From Solirubrobacteraceae bacterium (GTDB lineage: Bacteria; Actinomycetota; Thermoleophilia; Solirubrobacterales; Solirubrobacteraceae), in NCBI GenBank assembly GCA_025934395.1, contig JAICYC010000009.1, forward strand, positions 1 to 64,000: DNA of 64,000 nt. The letters are read 5' to 3'. A model generated the notes under the pieces. The model ran no database searches, was not told where the DNA came from, and was given only the letters and a program-made list of their open reading frames with translations. This document shows positions 44,911 to 53,437 of this stretch, piece after piece. Numbering within the stretch: position 1 is the stretch's first letter; every line of letters begins with the position of its first letter. Both the position numbers and the translations under genes were made by a program.

Positions 44911-45904
44911 AGCCCCACAGCGACACCAGGTCGCGACCGAGGTAGTCGCTGAGCGCGGCCACCTCGCCGGCGAAGCGGCGCCGCAGCTCGGCGATCACGG
45001 CGGGGTCCGGGCCACGCGCCTCGCCGTACAGCAGCCGGCGCCGCAGCGGGTAGAGCACCGCGGCGCGGATCCGCTCGCTCGTCAGCGAGCGCACCCCGGC
45101 GCGCAGCGCGCGGCTCGCCGCGGTGCGCCCCTCGCGCGCGTCGCGCACGACCGTGTTCAGGCGCGTGGAGCGCACGCGCACGCTCGGGTTCGCCTCGACC
45201 ACACGCAGCGGCACCGTGTCGTCGACCTCGAGGAAGCGCAGCACGCGACGCACGGTCGCCTCGTTCTCGGAGCGGAAGTCGTCGTAGATCAGCACCAGCA
45301 CCCGCTCCTTGCCGAACGCGGCGTGGTAGCGCTGCAGCTGCTCGGTGTAGCGGACGCGCTCGGTGTACATCAACGCCTCCGGCCAGTACGCGTGCGGGGG
45401 GATGTCGCGGCCCTCGCGCCGGCTCGGCTCCAGCGCGATCGCGCGCAGCAGGTCGCGCTCGGACTCTGCGTGGTTCTGGAGCATCTGCATGTGCAGCGAG
45501 TGCACGAAGCTCGCCGGCTCGCGCAGGATCGCGATGATCCGCGCGTCGGGCTGCGCGGCGGCGATCCGCGCGGGCGCGAGCTGCGACCAGAGGTAGAAGG
45601 TCGAGGCCTCGCCCACGCGCTGATCCGCCCCGGCGGGCGCGAACAGCGCCAGGTAGTCATCGCGCGTTTCGGCGCGGCGGCCGGTCTGCTCGAAGCGGCG
45701 CGGCTCGCCGGGTGCGGCCGGGGGCGCGTCCCAGTTGCGCGCGAAGTACATCGGCTCCTTGAAGTCCGGCATGAAGATCTGTGGGTGCGCGCGCAGCATC
45801 TCGTACAGCGCGGTGGTGCCGCACTTCGCGTGTCCGACGATGAAGAAGTCAGGCATCCTGCCCCGTGGCGCCCGCTCCACCGCTACCGACCCAGGCGACG
45901 CCAT
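44894..45904 (-). CDS. Sulfotransferase family protein (ST4)
   Basis: MPDFFIVGHAKCGTTALYEMLRAHPQIFMPDFKEPMYF; IIAILREPASFVHSLHMQML; DYLGRDLVSLWGYDRL. Confidence 0.9.
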   Translation of the reverse strand: MASPGSVAVERAPRGRMPDFFIVGHAKCGTTALYEMLRAHPQIFMPDFKEPMYFARNWDAPPAAPGEPRRFEQTGRRAETRDDYLALFAPAGADQRVGEASTFYLWSQLAPARIAAAQPDARIIAILREPASFVHSLHMQMLQNHAESERDLLRAIALEPSRREGRDIPPHAYWPEALMYTERVRYTEQLQRYHAAFGKERVLVLIYDDFRSENEATVRRVLRFLEVDDTVPLRVVEANPSVRVRSTRLNTVVRDAREGRTAASRALRAGVRSLTSERIRAAVLYPLRRRLLYGEARGPDPAVIAELRRRFAGEVAALSDYLGRDLVSLWGYDRLT

Positions 45905-45914
45905 GACCGGCCCG

Positions 45915-45920
45915 ATTATA
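45915..45920 (-). promoter_or_regulatory. Consensus -10 TATAAT for ST4-ST3-GT unit
   Basis: Minus strand TATAAT, 10 nt before ATG 45904: possible leaderless transcript. Confidence 0.5.
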
Positions 45921-45981
45921 CGGCGGCCGGCAGCCCGGATCGGAGAGCCTCAGGGCCCCTGCGGGCGCGGTTCCAGATGCC

Positions 45982-45987
45982 TATACT
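45982..45987 (+). promoter_or_regulatory. -10 TATACT for PIG-L gene
   Basis: TATACT 45982-45987, ATG at 46003. Confidence 0.45.
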
Positions 45988-46002
45988 GCCCCGGCCCGAG
46001 CC

Positions 46003-46839
46003 ATGCCAGCCCGTCCACAGAGCATCCCGCGCCGGCTGTATCGCTACGCGCGCGACCGCCGAGCCGCGCGCGAAGAGGGCGGCCTGCGCCCGCAGCTGCG
46101 CTTCGAGCAGGGCGCATGCGCGCTGATCCTCTCGCCGCACTTCGACGACGCGGTGCTCGACTGCTGGGGCGTGCTGGCCGGGCCGGGGGAGGTCGAGGTC
46201 GTCAACGTGTGCGCCGCCGCGCCGGGAGCCGGCACCCTGGCGCTGTGGGACTCGATCACGGGCGCCGGCGACTCGGCGCAGCGCGTGGGCGAGCGGGTCG
46301 CCGAGGACGAAGCGGCGCTGGCGGTTGCGAAGCGCACCCCGCACAACCTGACGTTCCTGGACGCGCAGTACCGCAGGCCGCCCGCGCCGACGCTCGCGGG
46401 CCTCGACGCGCAGGTCAGCGCCGCGGTGCCGGCTGCCTCGCGCGTGTACGCGCCGGCGGGGATCGGCTCGCACCCCGACCACCAGCTCGTCCGCCGCTAC
46501 GCGCGCCAGCTGCTGCGGTCGGGGATGCCGGTGGTGCTGTACGCGGAGCTGCCCTACTGCGTGAACCACGGCTGGCCCACCTGGGTCGACGGACGCCCCG
46601 AGGATCCCCACCGCAACGTGGACGCGTTCTGGAGCTCGTTCCTCGGGGACGTCCCCGAGCTGCGCGACCTGCGGACCGCCGAGGTGGTGCGCCTGGACGA
46701 CGCGCTCGCCGCGAGCAAGCTCGAGGCGATGCGCTGCTACCGCACGCAGCTCAGCGCGCTCAGCTACGGCGCCCGCGGGCTGCTCGAGGACCCGGAGATC
46801 TACCGCTACGAGGTGCGATGGGAGCTCGCACGTCCGTGA
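46003..46839 (+). CDS. PIG-L/LmbE family deacetylase
   Basis: LILSPHFDDAVLDCWGVLAG (PHxDD) and GIGSHPDHQLVRRYARQLL (HPDH). Confidence 0.9.
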   Translation: MPARPQSIPRRLYRYARDRRAAREEGGLRPQLRFEQGACALILSPHFDDAVLDCWGVLAGPGEVEVVNVCAAAPGAGTLALWDSITGAGDSAQRVGERVAEDEAALAVAKRTPHNLTFLDAQYRRPPAPTLAGLDAQVSAAVPAASRVYAPAGIGSHPDHQLVRRYARQLLRSGMPVVLYAELPYCVNHGWPTWVDGRPEDPHRNVDAFWSSFLGDVPELRDLRTAEVVRLDDALAASKLEAMRCYRTQLSALSYGARGLLEDPEIYRYEVRWELARP

Positions 46840-46861
46840 GGGCCGCTCGCCGCGAGCGCCC

Positions 46862-48001
46862 TCACGCGGCGAGCATCTCGCCCCGATAGCACGCCGCGAT
46901 CGCCTCGGCGAGCGCGTCGAGGTCGCCTGTGGCGAGCACCGCTCCGCGGCCGCCGTCCTCGATCAGGTCCTTCATGCCGGTGTCCTCGCTGACCAGCACG
47001 GGCACGCCGCACGCCATCGCCTCGGCGGGCGCGTACCCGAACCCGTCGCTGTAGGTCGGGTGCACGTACAGCGACGCGCCGCGCAGGCGTTCGAGCGGGT
47101 CGCCGGGAGCGATGCTGACGCGTGGGTCGCGCGCGCAGGCCCGCGTCACGAACGCGCGCATCCCGCGCGTTTTCCAGCCGCCCACGAGCAGCAGGCGCAG
47201 GTCCTCGAACGGGACCTTCGCGACCGCGTCGATCAGCAGCGGCACTCCCTTGTCGACCGACAGGCCGCCCACGTAGACGAGGTCGTACGTGGAGGAGCGC
47301 CGCTCGGCGGCAGGCGCGCTGAAGCGGGGGTCGGGTGTGAGCGGGAACATCGCGAGCCGCTCCTCGGCGAACCCCTCCGCGAGAAACGACTCCCACACGT
47401 AGCGCGAGGAGACGTGGATCCGCTCCGCGCGCTCGTACTCGGCGAGGTTGCGAGCCAGCACGCGCGTCGCCCACGGTGGTTCGAGCGGGTAGCGGCGGTG
47501 CGCGCGGCGGTGCTGCTCGACGACGCGGCGCATGTGCGCCGTGGCGGACACGAGCGAGACGGGGCACGAGGCCGCCCGGAACTGGCGCAGCGAGGTGCCG
47601 TTGAAGCCGATCAGGTGGTCGGCGGGGCGCAGCGCACGCGCGGCCGCGCGATCGAAGCCGACGCTGGCGCTCCACAGGCGCCACGCGGGCGAGCGCCGCG
47701 TCAGCGGCGCGAGCGCGACCTTGCGGCGCACGACGACCTCATGCGCGGGATCGGCCGCCTGCCCCGCCCGCGCTTCGCAGATGTAGTCGCTCTCGGCGCC
47801 GCGGCGGTCGAGCGCCCCGACGATCTCGGCGAGGTGGCGTCCGAGGCCTCCGCCGCCGAACGGCGCCGAGCACGTGACGAGCACGCGCCCGCCGGGCAGC
47901 TCGGGCTCCTGGCGCGCGAGCGCCGCCGCGCGCCAGGGCTCCGCGCCGACGGCGACCGCAGGGCTCACGCCCGTCGGCCCCGCGCTCCGGTCAGGGGACA
48001 T
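46862..48001 (-). CDS. Glycosyltransferase family 4
   Basis: VLVTCSAPFGGGGLGRHLAEIVGALDRRG...YDLVYVGGLSVDKGVPLLIDAVAKV...YSDGFGYAPAEAMACGVPVLVSEDTGMKDLI. Confidence 0.9.
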   Translation of the reverse strand: MSPDRSAGPTGVSPAVAVGAEPWRAAALARQEPELPGGRVLVTCSAPFGGGGLGRHLAEIVGALDRRGAESDYICEARAGQAADPAHEVVVRRKVALAPLTRRSPAWRLWSASVGFDRAAARALRPADHLIGFNGTSLRQFRAASCPVSLVSATAHMRRVVEQHRRAHRRYPLEPPWATRVLARNLAEYERAERIHVSSRYVWESFLAEGFAEERLAMFPLTPDPRFSAPAAERRSSTYDLVYVGGLSVDKGVPLLIDAVAKVPFEDLRLLLVGGWKTRGMRAFVTRACARDPRVSIAPGDPLERLRGASLYVHPTYSDGFGYAPAEAMACGVPVLVSEDTGMKDLIEDGGRGAVLATGDLDALAEAIAACYRGEMLAA

Positions 48002-48962
48002 CGTCGTAGCCCCACAGCCCGACGAGGTCGCGCCCGAGGTACTCGCCGGCGGCGAGGACCTCCGGCTTGAAGCGCACGCGCAGCTCGCGCATGAACTCCT
48101 CGTCCGCCTCGGGAGGCGGGCCGTGGACGATACGGGTGCGCGTGAGCCCGAGCGCGCCGCGGCGCGCCCTGCGCGGGAGCGCGGCCTTGATCGTCGCGCG
48201 CGCGGCGCGCGTGACGGGACCGCCCTTGCCGACCGACACCGCGTAGACGAGGTCGTCCAGGCGCTGCGAGCGCATCATGATCGACGGGTTCACGTCGAGC
48301 ACCTCGACCGGGCCGTCGGCGTCGACGTCGATGAAGCGCATCACCTCGCGCACCGCGGCCTCGTTGTCGGCGCGGAAGTCGTCGTAGATCAGCACGAGCA
48401 CCTGCTCCTTCGGAAAATGCTCGTGGTAGCGCTTCAGCTGCTCCGCGTACCGGACGTGGTCGGCGTACTGCAGCAGCTGCGGGCGGTGCGAGGTGCGCGG
48501 CACCTCACGGCCCTCACGGCGGGCCGCTTCCAGCCCGATCGCGCGCTTGAAGTCCTTCTCGACCTCCACGTGGCTCTGGAGGAGCTGCAGGTGCAGGGAG
48601 CGCAGGAAGCTCGCGGGCTCGCGCAGGATCGCGATGATCCGCGCGTCGTCCTTCACCTGCGCGATCGCCCCCGCGGCCGTGCGCGACCACAGGTAGGAGG
48701 AGGACGCCTCGCCGACGCGCTGCCCCGGCGCGGCGCCGGCGAACAGGCGGACGTACTCCTCCAGCGTCTGCGGCGGTTTCCCGCTGCGCAGCGGCTGGAA
48801 GCGCGGCTTCATGTCGCTCGCGAAGAACCACGGCTCCTTCAGCTCGGGCATGAAGATCTGGGGATGCCCCTTGAGCATCTCGTACAGCGCCGTGGTCCCG
48901 CTCTTGGCGTGCCCGACGATGAAGAAGTCGGGCACGCGGCCGCCGGCGCCGTCAGCGCTCAT
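47991..48962 (-). CDS. Sulfotransferase family protein (ST5)
   Basis: VPDFFIVGHAKSGTTALYEMLKGHPQIFMPELKEPWFF; IIAILREPASFLRSLHLQLL; EYLGRDLVGLWGYDDV. Confidence 0.91.
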   Translation of the reverse strand: MSADGAGGRVPDFFIVGHAKSGTTALYEMLKGHPQIFMPELKEPWFFASDMKPRFQPLRSGKPPQTLEEYVRLFAGAAPGQRVGEASSSYLWSRTAAGAIAQVKDDARIIAILREPASFLRSLHLQLLQSHVEVEKDFKRAIGLEAARREGREVPRTSHRPQLLQYADHVRYAEQLKRYHEHFPKEQVLVLIYDDFRADNEAAVREVMRFIDVDADGPVEVLDVNPSIMMRSQRLDDLVYAVSVGKGGPVTRAARATIKAALPRRARRGALGLTRTRIVHGPPPEADEEFMRELRVRFKPEVLAAGEYLGRDLVGLWGYDDVP

Positions 48963-49980
48963 CGCCGTACCCCCACAGGCTCAGCAGGTCGCGCCCGAGG
49001 TGCTCGCCGAGCGCGACGACCTCGTGGTGGTAGCGCGCGCGCAGGTCGCGCGCGAGCTGCTCGTCGGTCCCGCCGGGCGGGGCATAGACGACGCGGTCCT
49101 TCGCGGCGCGCAGCGCGCCGCGCCGCAGCCGCGCGGGTGTGACCGCCTTGATCGAGGTCTTCGCGGCACGCGAAAGCGGGCCGTGCCCGACCGACACCGC
49201 GTGGAGCAGGGCGTGCAGCCGGCCGGAGCGGACCTCGACGCTCGGGTTGGCGTAGCGCGGCGCGATCCGCACGGCGTCGTCGACGTCGAGGAAGCGCAGC
49301 ACCCGGCGCACGGTGCGCTCGTTGTCGGCGCGGAAGTCGTCGTAGATCAGCACGAGCATGCGCTCTGGTCCGAACAGCTCCTCGTAGCGGCGCAGCTGGG
49401 TCACGTAGGCGACGTGCTCGGAGTAGAGCAGCGTCCTGGGCCAGTAGGTGTGCCGCGGCACCTCGCGCCCTTCGCGGCGCGCCGGCTCCAGCTCGAGCGC
49501 GCGTCGCAGGTCGGTCTCGGTCTCGACGTAGGTCTCGATGAACTGAAGGTGCAGGGACCGGAGCAGCCCGACGGGCTCGCGCAGGATCGCGACGATGCGC
49601 GCATCGGGAGCGACCTCGGCGATGCGTGCGGCGGCGGTGGGCGACCACAGGTACAGCGCGGAGGCCTCCCCCACGCGCTGTCCCGGCTCGGCCCCGGCGA
49701 ACAGCGCCGCGTACTCGGCGAGGGTGCTCGCGGTGCCTTCCGGCCGCGGCGGCGTGCGGTCGAGCAGCTCCTCGGCCAGGTACCACGGCTCCTTGCCCGG
49801 GGGCATGTAGATGTCGGGGTGCTCCCGCAGCATCTCGTACAGCGCGGTGGTGCCGCTCTTGGGCTGCCCCACGAGGAAGAAGTCGGGCATCCGTCCCTCG
49901 GGCACCCCCCCACCCTCCCTCGCGCGGCCATCGGTCTGGGCGCCGGCGAGGGGCCGGCTGCGCAGCCCGCCCGCGCTCAC
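48952..49980 (-). CDS. Sulfotransferase family protein (ST6)
   Basis: MPDFFLVGQPKSGTTALYEMLREHPDIYMPPGKEPWYL; IVAILREPVGLLRSLHLQFI; EHLGRDLLSLWGYGDE; GTGA overlap with ABC gene. Confidence 0.91.
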   Translation of the reverse strand: MSAGGLRSRPLAGAQTDGRAREGGGVPEGRMPDFFLVGQPKSGTTALYEMLREHPDIYMPPGKEPWYLAEELLDRTPPRPEGTASTLAEYAALFAGAEPGQRVGEASALYLWSPTAAARIAEVAPDARIVAILREPVGLLRSLHLQFIETYVETETDLRRALELEPARREGREVPRHTYWPRTLLYSEHVAYVTQLRRYEELFGPERMLVLIYDDFRADNERTVRRVLRFLDVDDAVRIAPRYANPSVEVRSGRLHALLHAVSVGHGPLSRAAKTSIKAVTPARLRRGALRAAKDRVVYAPPGGTDEQLARDLRARYHHEVVALGEHLGRDLLSLWGYGDER

Positions 49981-51848
49981 GGCAGCTGTCCCTCCGTCGC
50001 GCCCGCGGCGAGCAGCGAGGCGGTGCGGTAGTAGTCGCTGTTCTGCTGGAGCAGCTCGATCGTGTCGAACGCGGCGAGCCGCCCGTCGACGACGACCATC
50101 ACGCGATCGCAGATGTCGAGCGTCGACATCCGGTGGGCGATGATGAACAGCGTCATTTCGTGGCGCAGCGCCTGCAACGAGGCCTGGATCAGGCGCTCGG
50201 AGTGCGGGTCGAGCGCGCTCGTCGGCTCGTCGAGCACTAGCACCTCGGGTTTCGCTGCAAGCGCCCGCGCGAGGCAGATGCGCTGCTGCTGGCCGCCGGA
50301 GACCGCGTCCACACGCGGGCCGACGAGCGTGTCGTACCCGTCTGCCCAGCTCATCACGTCGTCGTGGATGCGCGCGAGCTCGGCCGCGCGGCGCACGGCG
50401 TCATCGTCGATGTCGCGCATGAAGCGGATGTTCTCGGCCACGGTGGCGTGCAGCAGCCGCGGCTGCTGTGGCACGTAGGAGACGCGCCGGAACCAGTCCT
50501 CGCGGAGGAAGTCCTGCACCGCCATGCCGTTGATCACGTAGCGCCCGTCCTGCGGGCCGCGCAGCTGCAGCAGGATCTGGATCATCGTCGACTTGCCCGC
50601 GCCCGAGGGCCCGATGATCCCCACCGCTTCGCCGGATCGGACCTGGAAGCTCATGTCCTTGAGCACCGGTCGCTCCGGGGTGTAGCCGAACGTGACGTGC
50701 TCGAACGCGATCGTCTCGACCAGGTCGAGGCGTTCGGAGCCGGGCACGGGAATGCTGTCGGCGTAGCGCCGGGCGTTCTCCTGCAGGCGCTCGATGAACG
50801 GCAGGGCGGTGCGCAGGCCCTGGTAGGAGGACTGGACCTGCTGACCGTAGATGCCCGCGCGGAAGACGATCAGCACGACCCCGCCGAGCGAGGCGAAGTT
50901 GCCGGACCCCTCCTTGTAGATCGCGTACAGCCCGCCGACGAGAATCAGGATCACGGCGCTCTGATAGAGGCTCGGCGAGAGGCGGTTGACCAGCGAGGAG
51001 CGGTAGAACAGCGACTGGGCCCTGGCGATCAGCTCGTCGATCCGCAGGCGCTGCGCGCCGGCGGTGCCGAACACCTGCGTCTCCTCGGCGACCCGCCCGG
51101 CCTCGCTCACGCCCTGCGCGTAGTTGAACTGGGCCTGGGAGAGTTCTTTCGAGAGCCGGCCCGCCAGCACGTTGAACGGCCGCAGGAGCCCGAACAGCAG
51201 CAACGAGCCCACGAGGATCACGACGGCCGCGACGACGTTCAGCGCGATCGCCGTCGACATCAGGATGATGAACGTGAACGCGGCGATCACCAGCGCGGTG
51301 GTCTGCAGCGCACCGCCCGTCGCCTGCGCGACCTGACCGGTGAGCATCTCCTGCAGGTAGCCCTCGCGGTCACGCGACTGGACGTCCCACGAGGCACGGG
51401 AGAAGACGCCGAACAGGTCCCGGCGCAGGCGCGACTGGACGTCGGCGGCGATTTTCGCGGGCAGCAGCGCCAGCGGCGCCTGCAGCACGATCCGTGCCAG
51501 CGTCAGCGCGAACACGATCAGGAACAGCGTGCCGGGCTTCGCGTGGATGTCGATCAGGTTCAGGCGCGTGCTCGACGCGCCTTTCGCCGTCGTGGTGACG
51601 ATCTCGACGAGTAGCAGGAGCAGCGCCGATTCGCAGATCGCGGACACCGCCGAGCAGAACCCGAGCGCGGCGACGATCCAGCGGTTGTTGCCGATCAGCA
51701 TGCTCAGGATGCGGTCGCTCGTGACCAGCTCCGGGAGGTCGGGCACGCCCTCGTAGCGGTCGTGCGGCACGGCCCCGTTCGCGCTCGGGCGTGGCGCCAG
51801 CGGCGGCGGCGTGGAGCTCTCGGCGCGCGATGTGGCGCGCGCGCTCAT
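49977..51848 (-). CDS. ABC transporter, fused permease and ATPase (exporter type)
   Basis: N-terminal TM domain; VGIIGPSGAGKSTMIQILLQLRGP (Walker A), DAVSGGQQQRICLARALA (signature), VLVLDEPTSALDP (Walker B). Confidence 0.94.
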   Translation of the reverse strand: MSARATSRAESSTPPPLAPRPSANGAVPHDRYEGVPDLPELVTSDRILSMLIGNNRWIVAALGFCSAVSAICESALLLLLVEIVTTTAKGASSTRLNLIDIHAKPGTLFLIVFALTLARIVLQAPLALLPAKIAADVQSRLRRDLFGVFSRASWDVQSRDREGYLQEMLTGQVAQATGGALQTTALVIAAFTFIILMSTAIALNVVAAVVILVGSLLLFGLLRPFNVLAGRLSKELSQAQFNYAQGVSEAGRVAEETQVFGTAGAQRLRIDELIARAQSLFYRSSLVNRLSPSLYQSAVILILVGGLYAIYKEGSGNFASLGGVVLIVFRAGIYGQQVQSSYQGLRTALPFIERLQENARRYADSIPVPGSERLDLVETIAFEHVTFGYTPERPVLKDMSFQVRSGEAVGIIGPSGAGKSTMIQILLQLRGPQDGRYVINGMAVQDFLREDWFRRVSYVPQQPRLLHATVAENIRFMRDIDDDAVRRAAELARIHDDVMSWADGYDTLVGPRVDAVSGGQQQRICLARALAAKPEVLVLDEPTSALDPHSERLIQASLQALRHEMTLFIIAHRMSTLDICDRVMVVVDGRLAAFDTIELLQQNSDYYRTASLLAAGATEGQLP

Positions 51849-53437
51849 GCGGGGACCGCCGCCATCGGCAGGCGGCCCTCCTCAGGGGCGTGATGGCGCC
51901 GAGTGATGAACCAGTAGGCGAAGATCCCGGCGGTCGACCAGAAGAACGGGCCCCACGCGGCGCTCGACATCGTCGGCCCAGAGAACCCGATGATCGTGAA
52001 CCCGAGCAGCGTCGCCAGCAGCGCTGCGAGGTCGAGGCGCAGCTCGATGTCGGCGATTCGTCGCAGGCGCGTGAGCCCGAGCATCAGCAGCCTGATCGTG
52101 AGCGCGGCCCACAGCAGCAGGCCCGGCAGCCCGAGTTCGGCGACGACGAAGTTGTACTGCGTCTCCGCGCTCACGCTGTGCGAGCCGATCCCTTCGTGTT
52201 CGGCCACCCCGCCGAAGCCGGTCGATGCGCCCACGGTGCCCAGCCCGACCCCGAACGGCGACTGCGAGATCACATTCGGTATCTGCTTGAGGCTGGACGT
52301 CTTGGTGTCCTTCGTTTCGGTTGAGATGTTGGAAGGTGCGATGCTCGAGTAACGCGCGAAGGTGTTGCTCCCGAACGCGGAGACGAACACCGCGCCGACC
52401 GGCAGCGCGAGCACGGCGACCCCGAGTATGGCGGCGAGCGGCCGCGTCACCCGCCGTCCCGCGCTGAGCGACAGGCCGGTATAGAGAAGCACGATCAGAA
52501 CAGCGCCGACGACCTGCAATCGGCCCTGGCCGGTGGCCACGCCGGCGAGCGCCCCGAACACCATCAGCAGGTAGGGCCATCGTCGTCGCAAACCGATCGC
52601 CGAGAGGAGCGCCAGGCACGAGGCGATCGCGCGAGCCCCCCAGCCCGCCCCGCCGCCCGCGTCGCTGCCGAGCCCCGGCGGGCGCACGCGCGTTTCCCCT
52701 TCCACGCGCGTGAGGCGCCCGTGCAGGCCGCCCTTCTGCCCGGGCTGCACGCTCCCGTAGACGAATTCGCGGTATCCGGGACCCCAGGAGGCGAGCTGCC
52801 CGGGGCTGAGCGTCGTCTGATAGCTGCCGACGATCCCGTTCGCCAGGGCGATCACGCCCACCACGATGAAGTACTGGCGGAAGCGCCGCTTCGTGCGGAT
52901 CAGCGCGTAACCGAAGAAGAAGAACGGGACCCACTCGAGGTGCTGGCGGAAGCCGCCCAGCGACTTGGTGAGGCCGATCGTCCGCGGGTTCAGCGCCTCC
53001 ACGAGGACGAGCGTCCCCCAGGCGAACACCCAACCCGAGAGCGGCGGGAGCTTGATCGTCTGCTTGCGCACCACCAGCCGCAGCAGCGCGCCGAGCGCGA
53101 CGGCGTAGATCACCACGTCGCGGACCACCGCCGCGGCTTCGTGGCCGCCCGAGCCGAGCTTGACCGGGCCCTCGAGCAGCCCCAGGTACAGGAGCACGAC
53201 CATCGCCGAGATCTCCAGGCGCGGATACGTGATCAGCACGAGCGTGCCGACCACGCCGATGATCAGCGCCACCCACAGCGACAGGCTCGCGTTCGCCTGC
53301 GAGAGGCTGATCGCCAGCGCGACGAGCAGCGGGACGATCGCGCTCGCCGCGAGCATCGCCCTGCTCCGGCGACGCCTGCTGGCCACCACCGGATGGGTCC
53401 CGGCGGGACCTGCGAAGCGTCCCTGCAGCACGCTCAT
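51845..53437 (-). CDS. O-antigen ligase / Wzy-type polymerase family membrane protein
   Basis: Multi-TM protein with large loop; SETQYNFVVAELGLPGLLLWAALTIRLLMLG typical of O-antigen ligase family. Confidence 0.83.
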   Translation of the reverse strand: MSVLQGRFAGPAGTHPVVASRRRRSRAMLAASAIVPLLVALAISLSQANASLSLWVALIIGVVGTLVLITYPRLEISAMVVLLYLGLLEGPVKLGSGGHEAAAVVRDVVIYAVALGALLRLVVRKQTIKLPPLSGWVFAWGTLVLVEALNPRTIGLTKSLGGFRQHLEWVPFFFFGYALIRTKRRFRQYFIVVGVIALANGIVGSYQTTLSPGQLASWGPGYREFVYGSVQPGQKGGLHGRLTRVEGETRVRPPGLGSDAGGGAGWGARAIASCLALLSAIGLRRRWPYLLMVFGALAGVATGQGRLQVVGAVLIVLLYTGLSLSAGRRVTRPLAAILGVAVLALPVGAVFVSAFGSNTFARYSSIAPSNISTETKDTKTSSLKQIPNVISQSPFGVGLGTVGASTGFGGVAEHEGIGSHSVSAETQYNFVVAELGLPGLLLWAALTIRLLMLGLTRLRRIADIELRLDLAALLATLLGFTIIGFSGPTMSSAAWGPFFWSTAGIFAYWFITRRHHAPEEGRLPMAAVPA

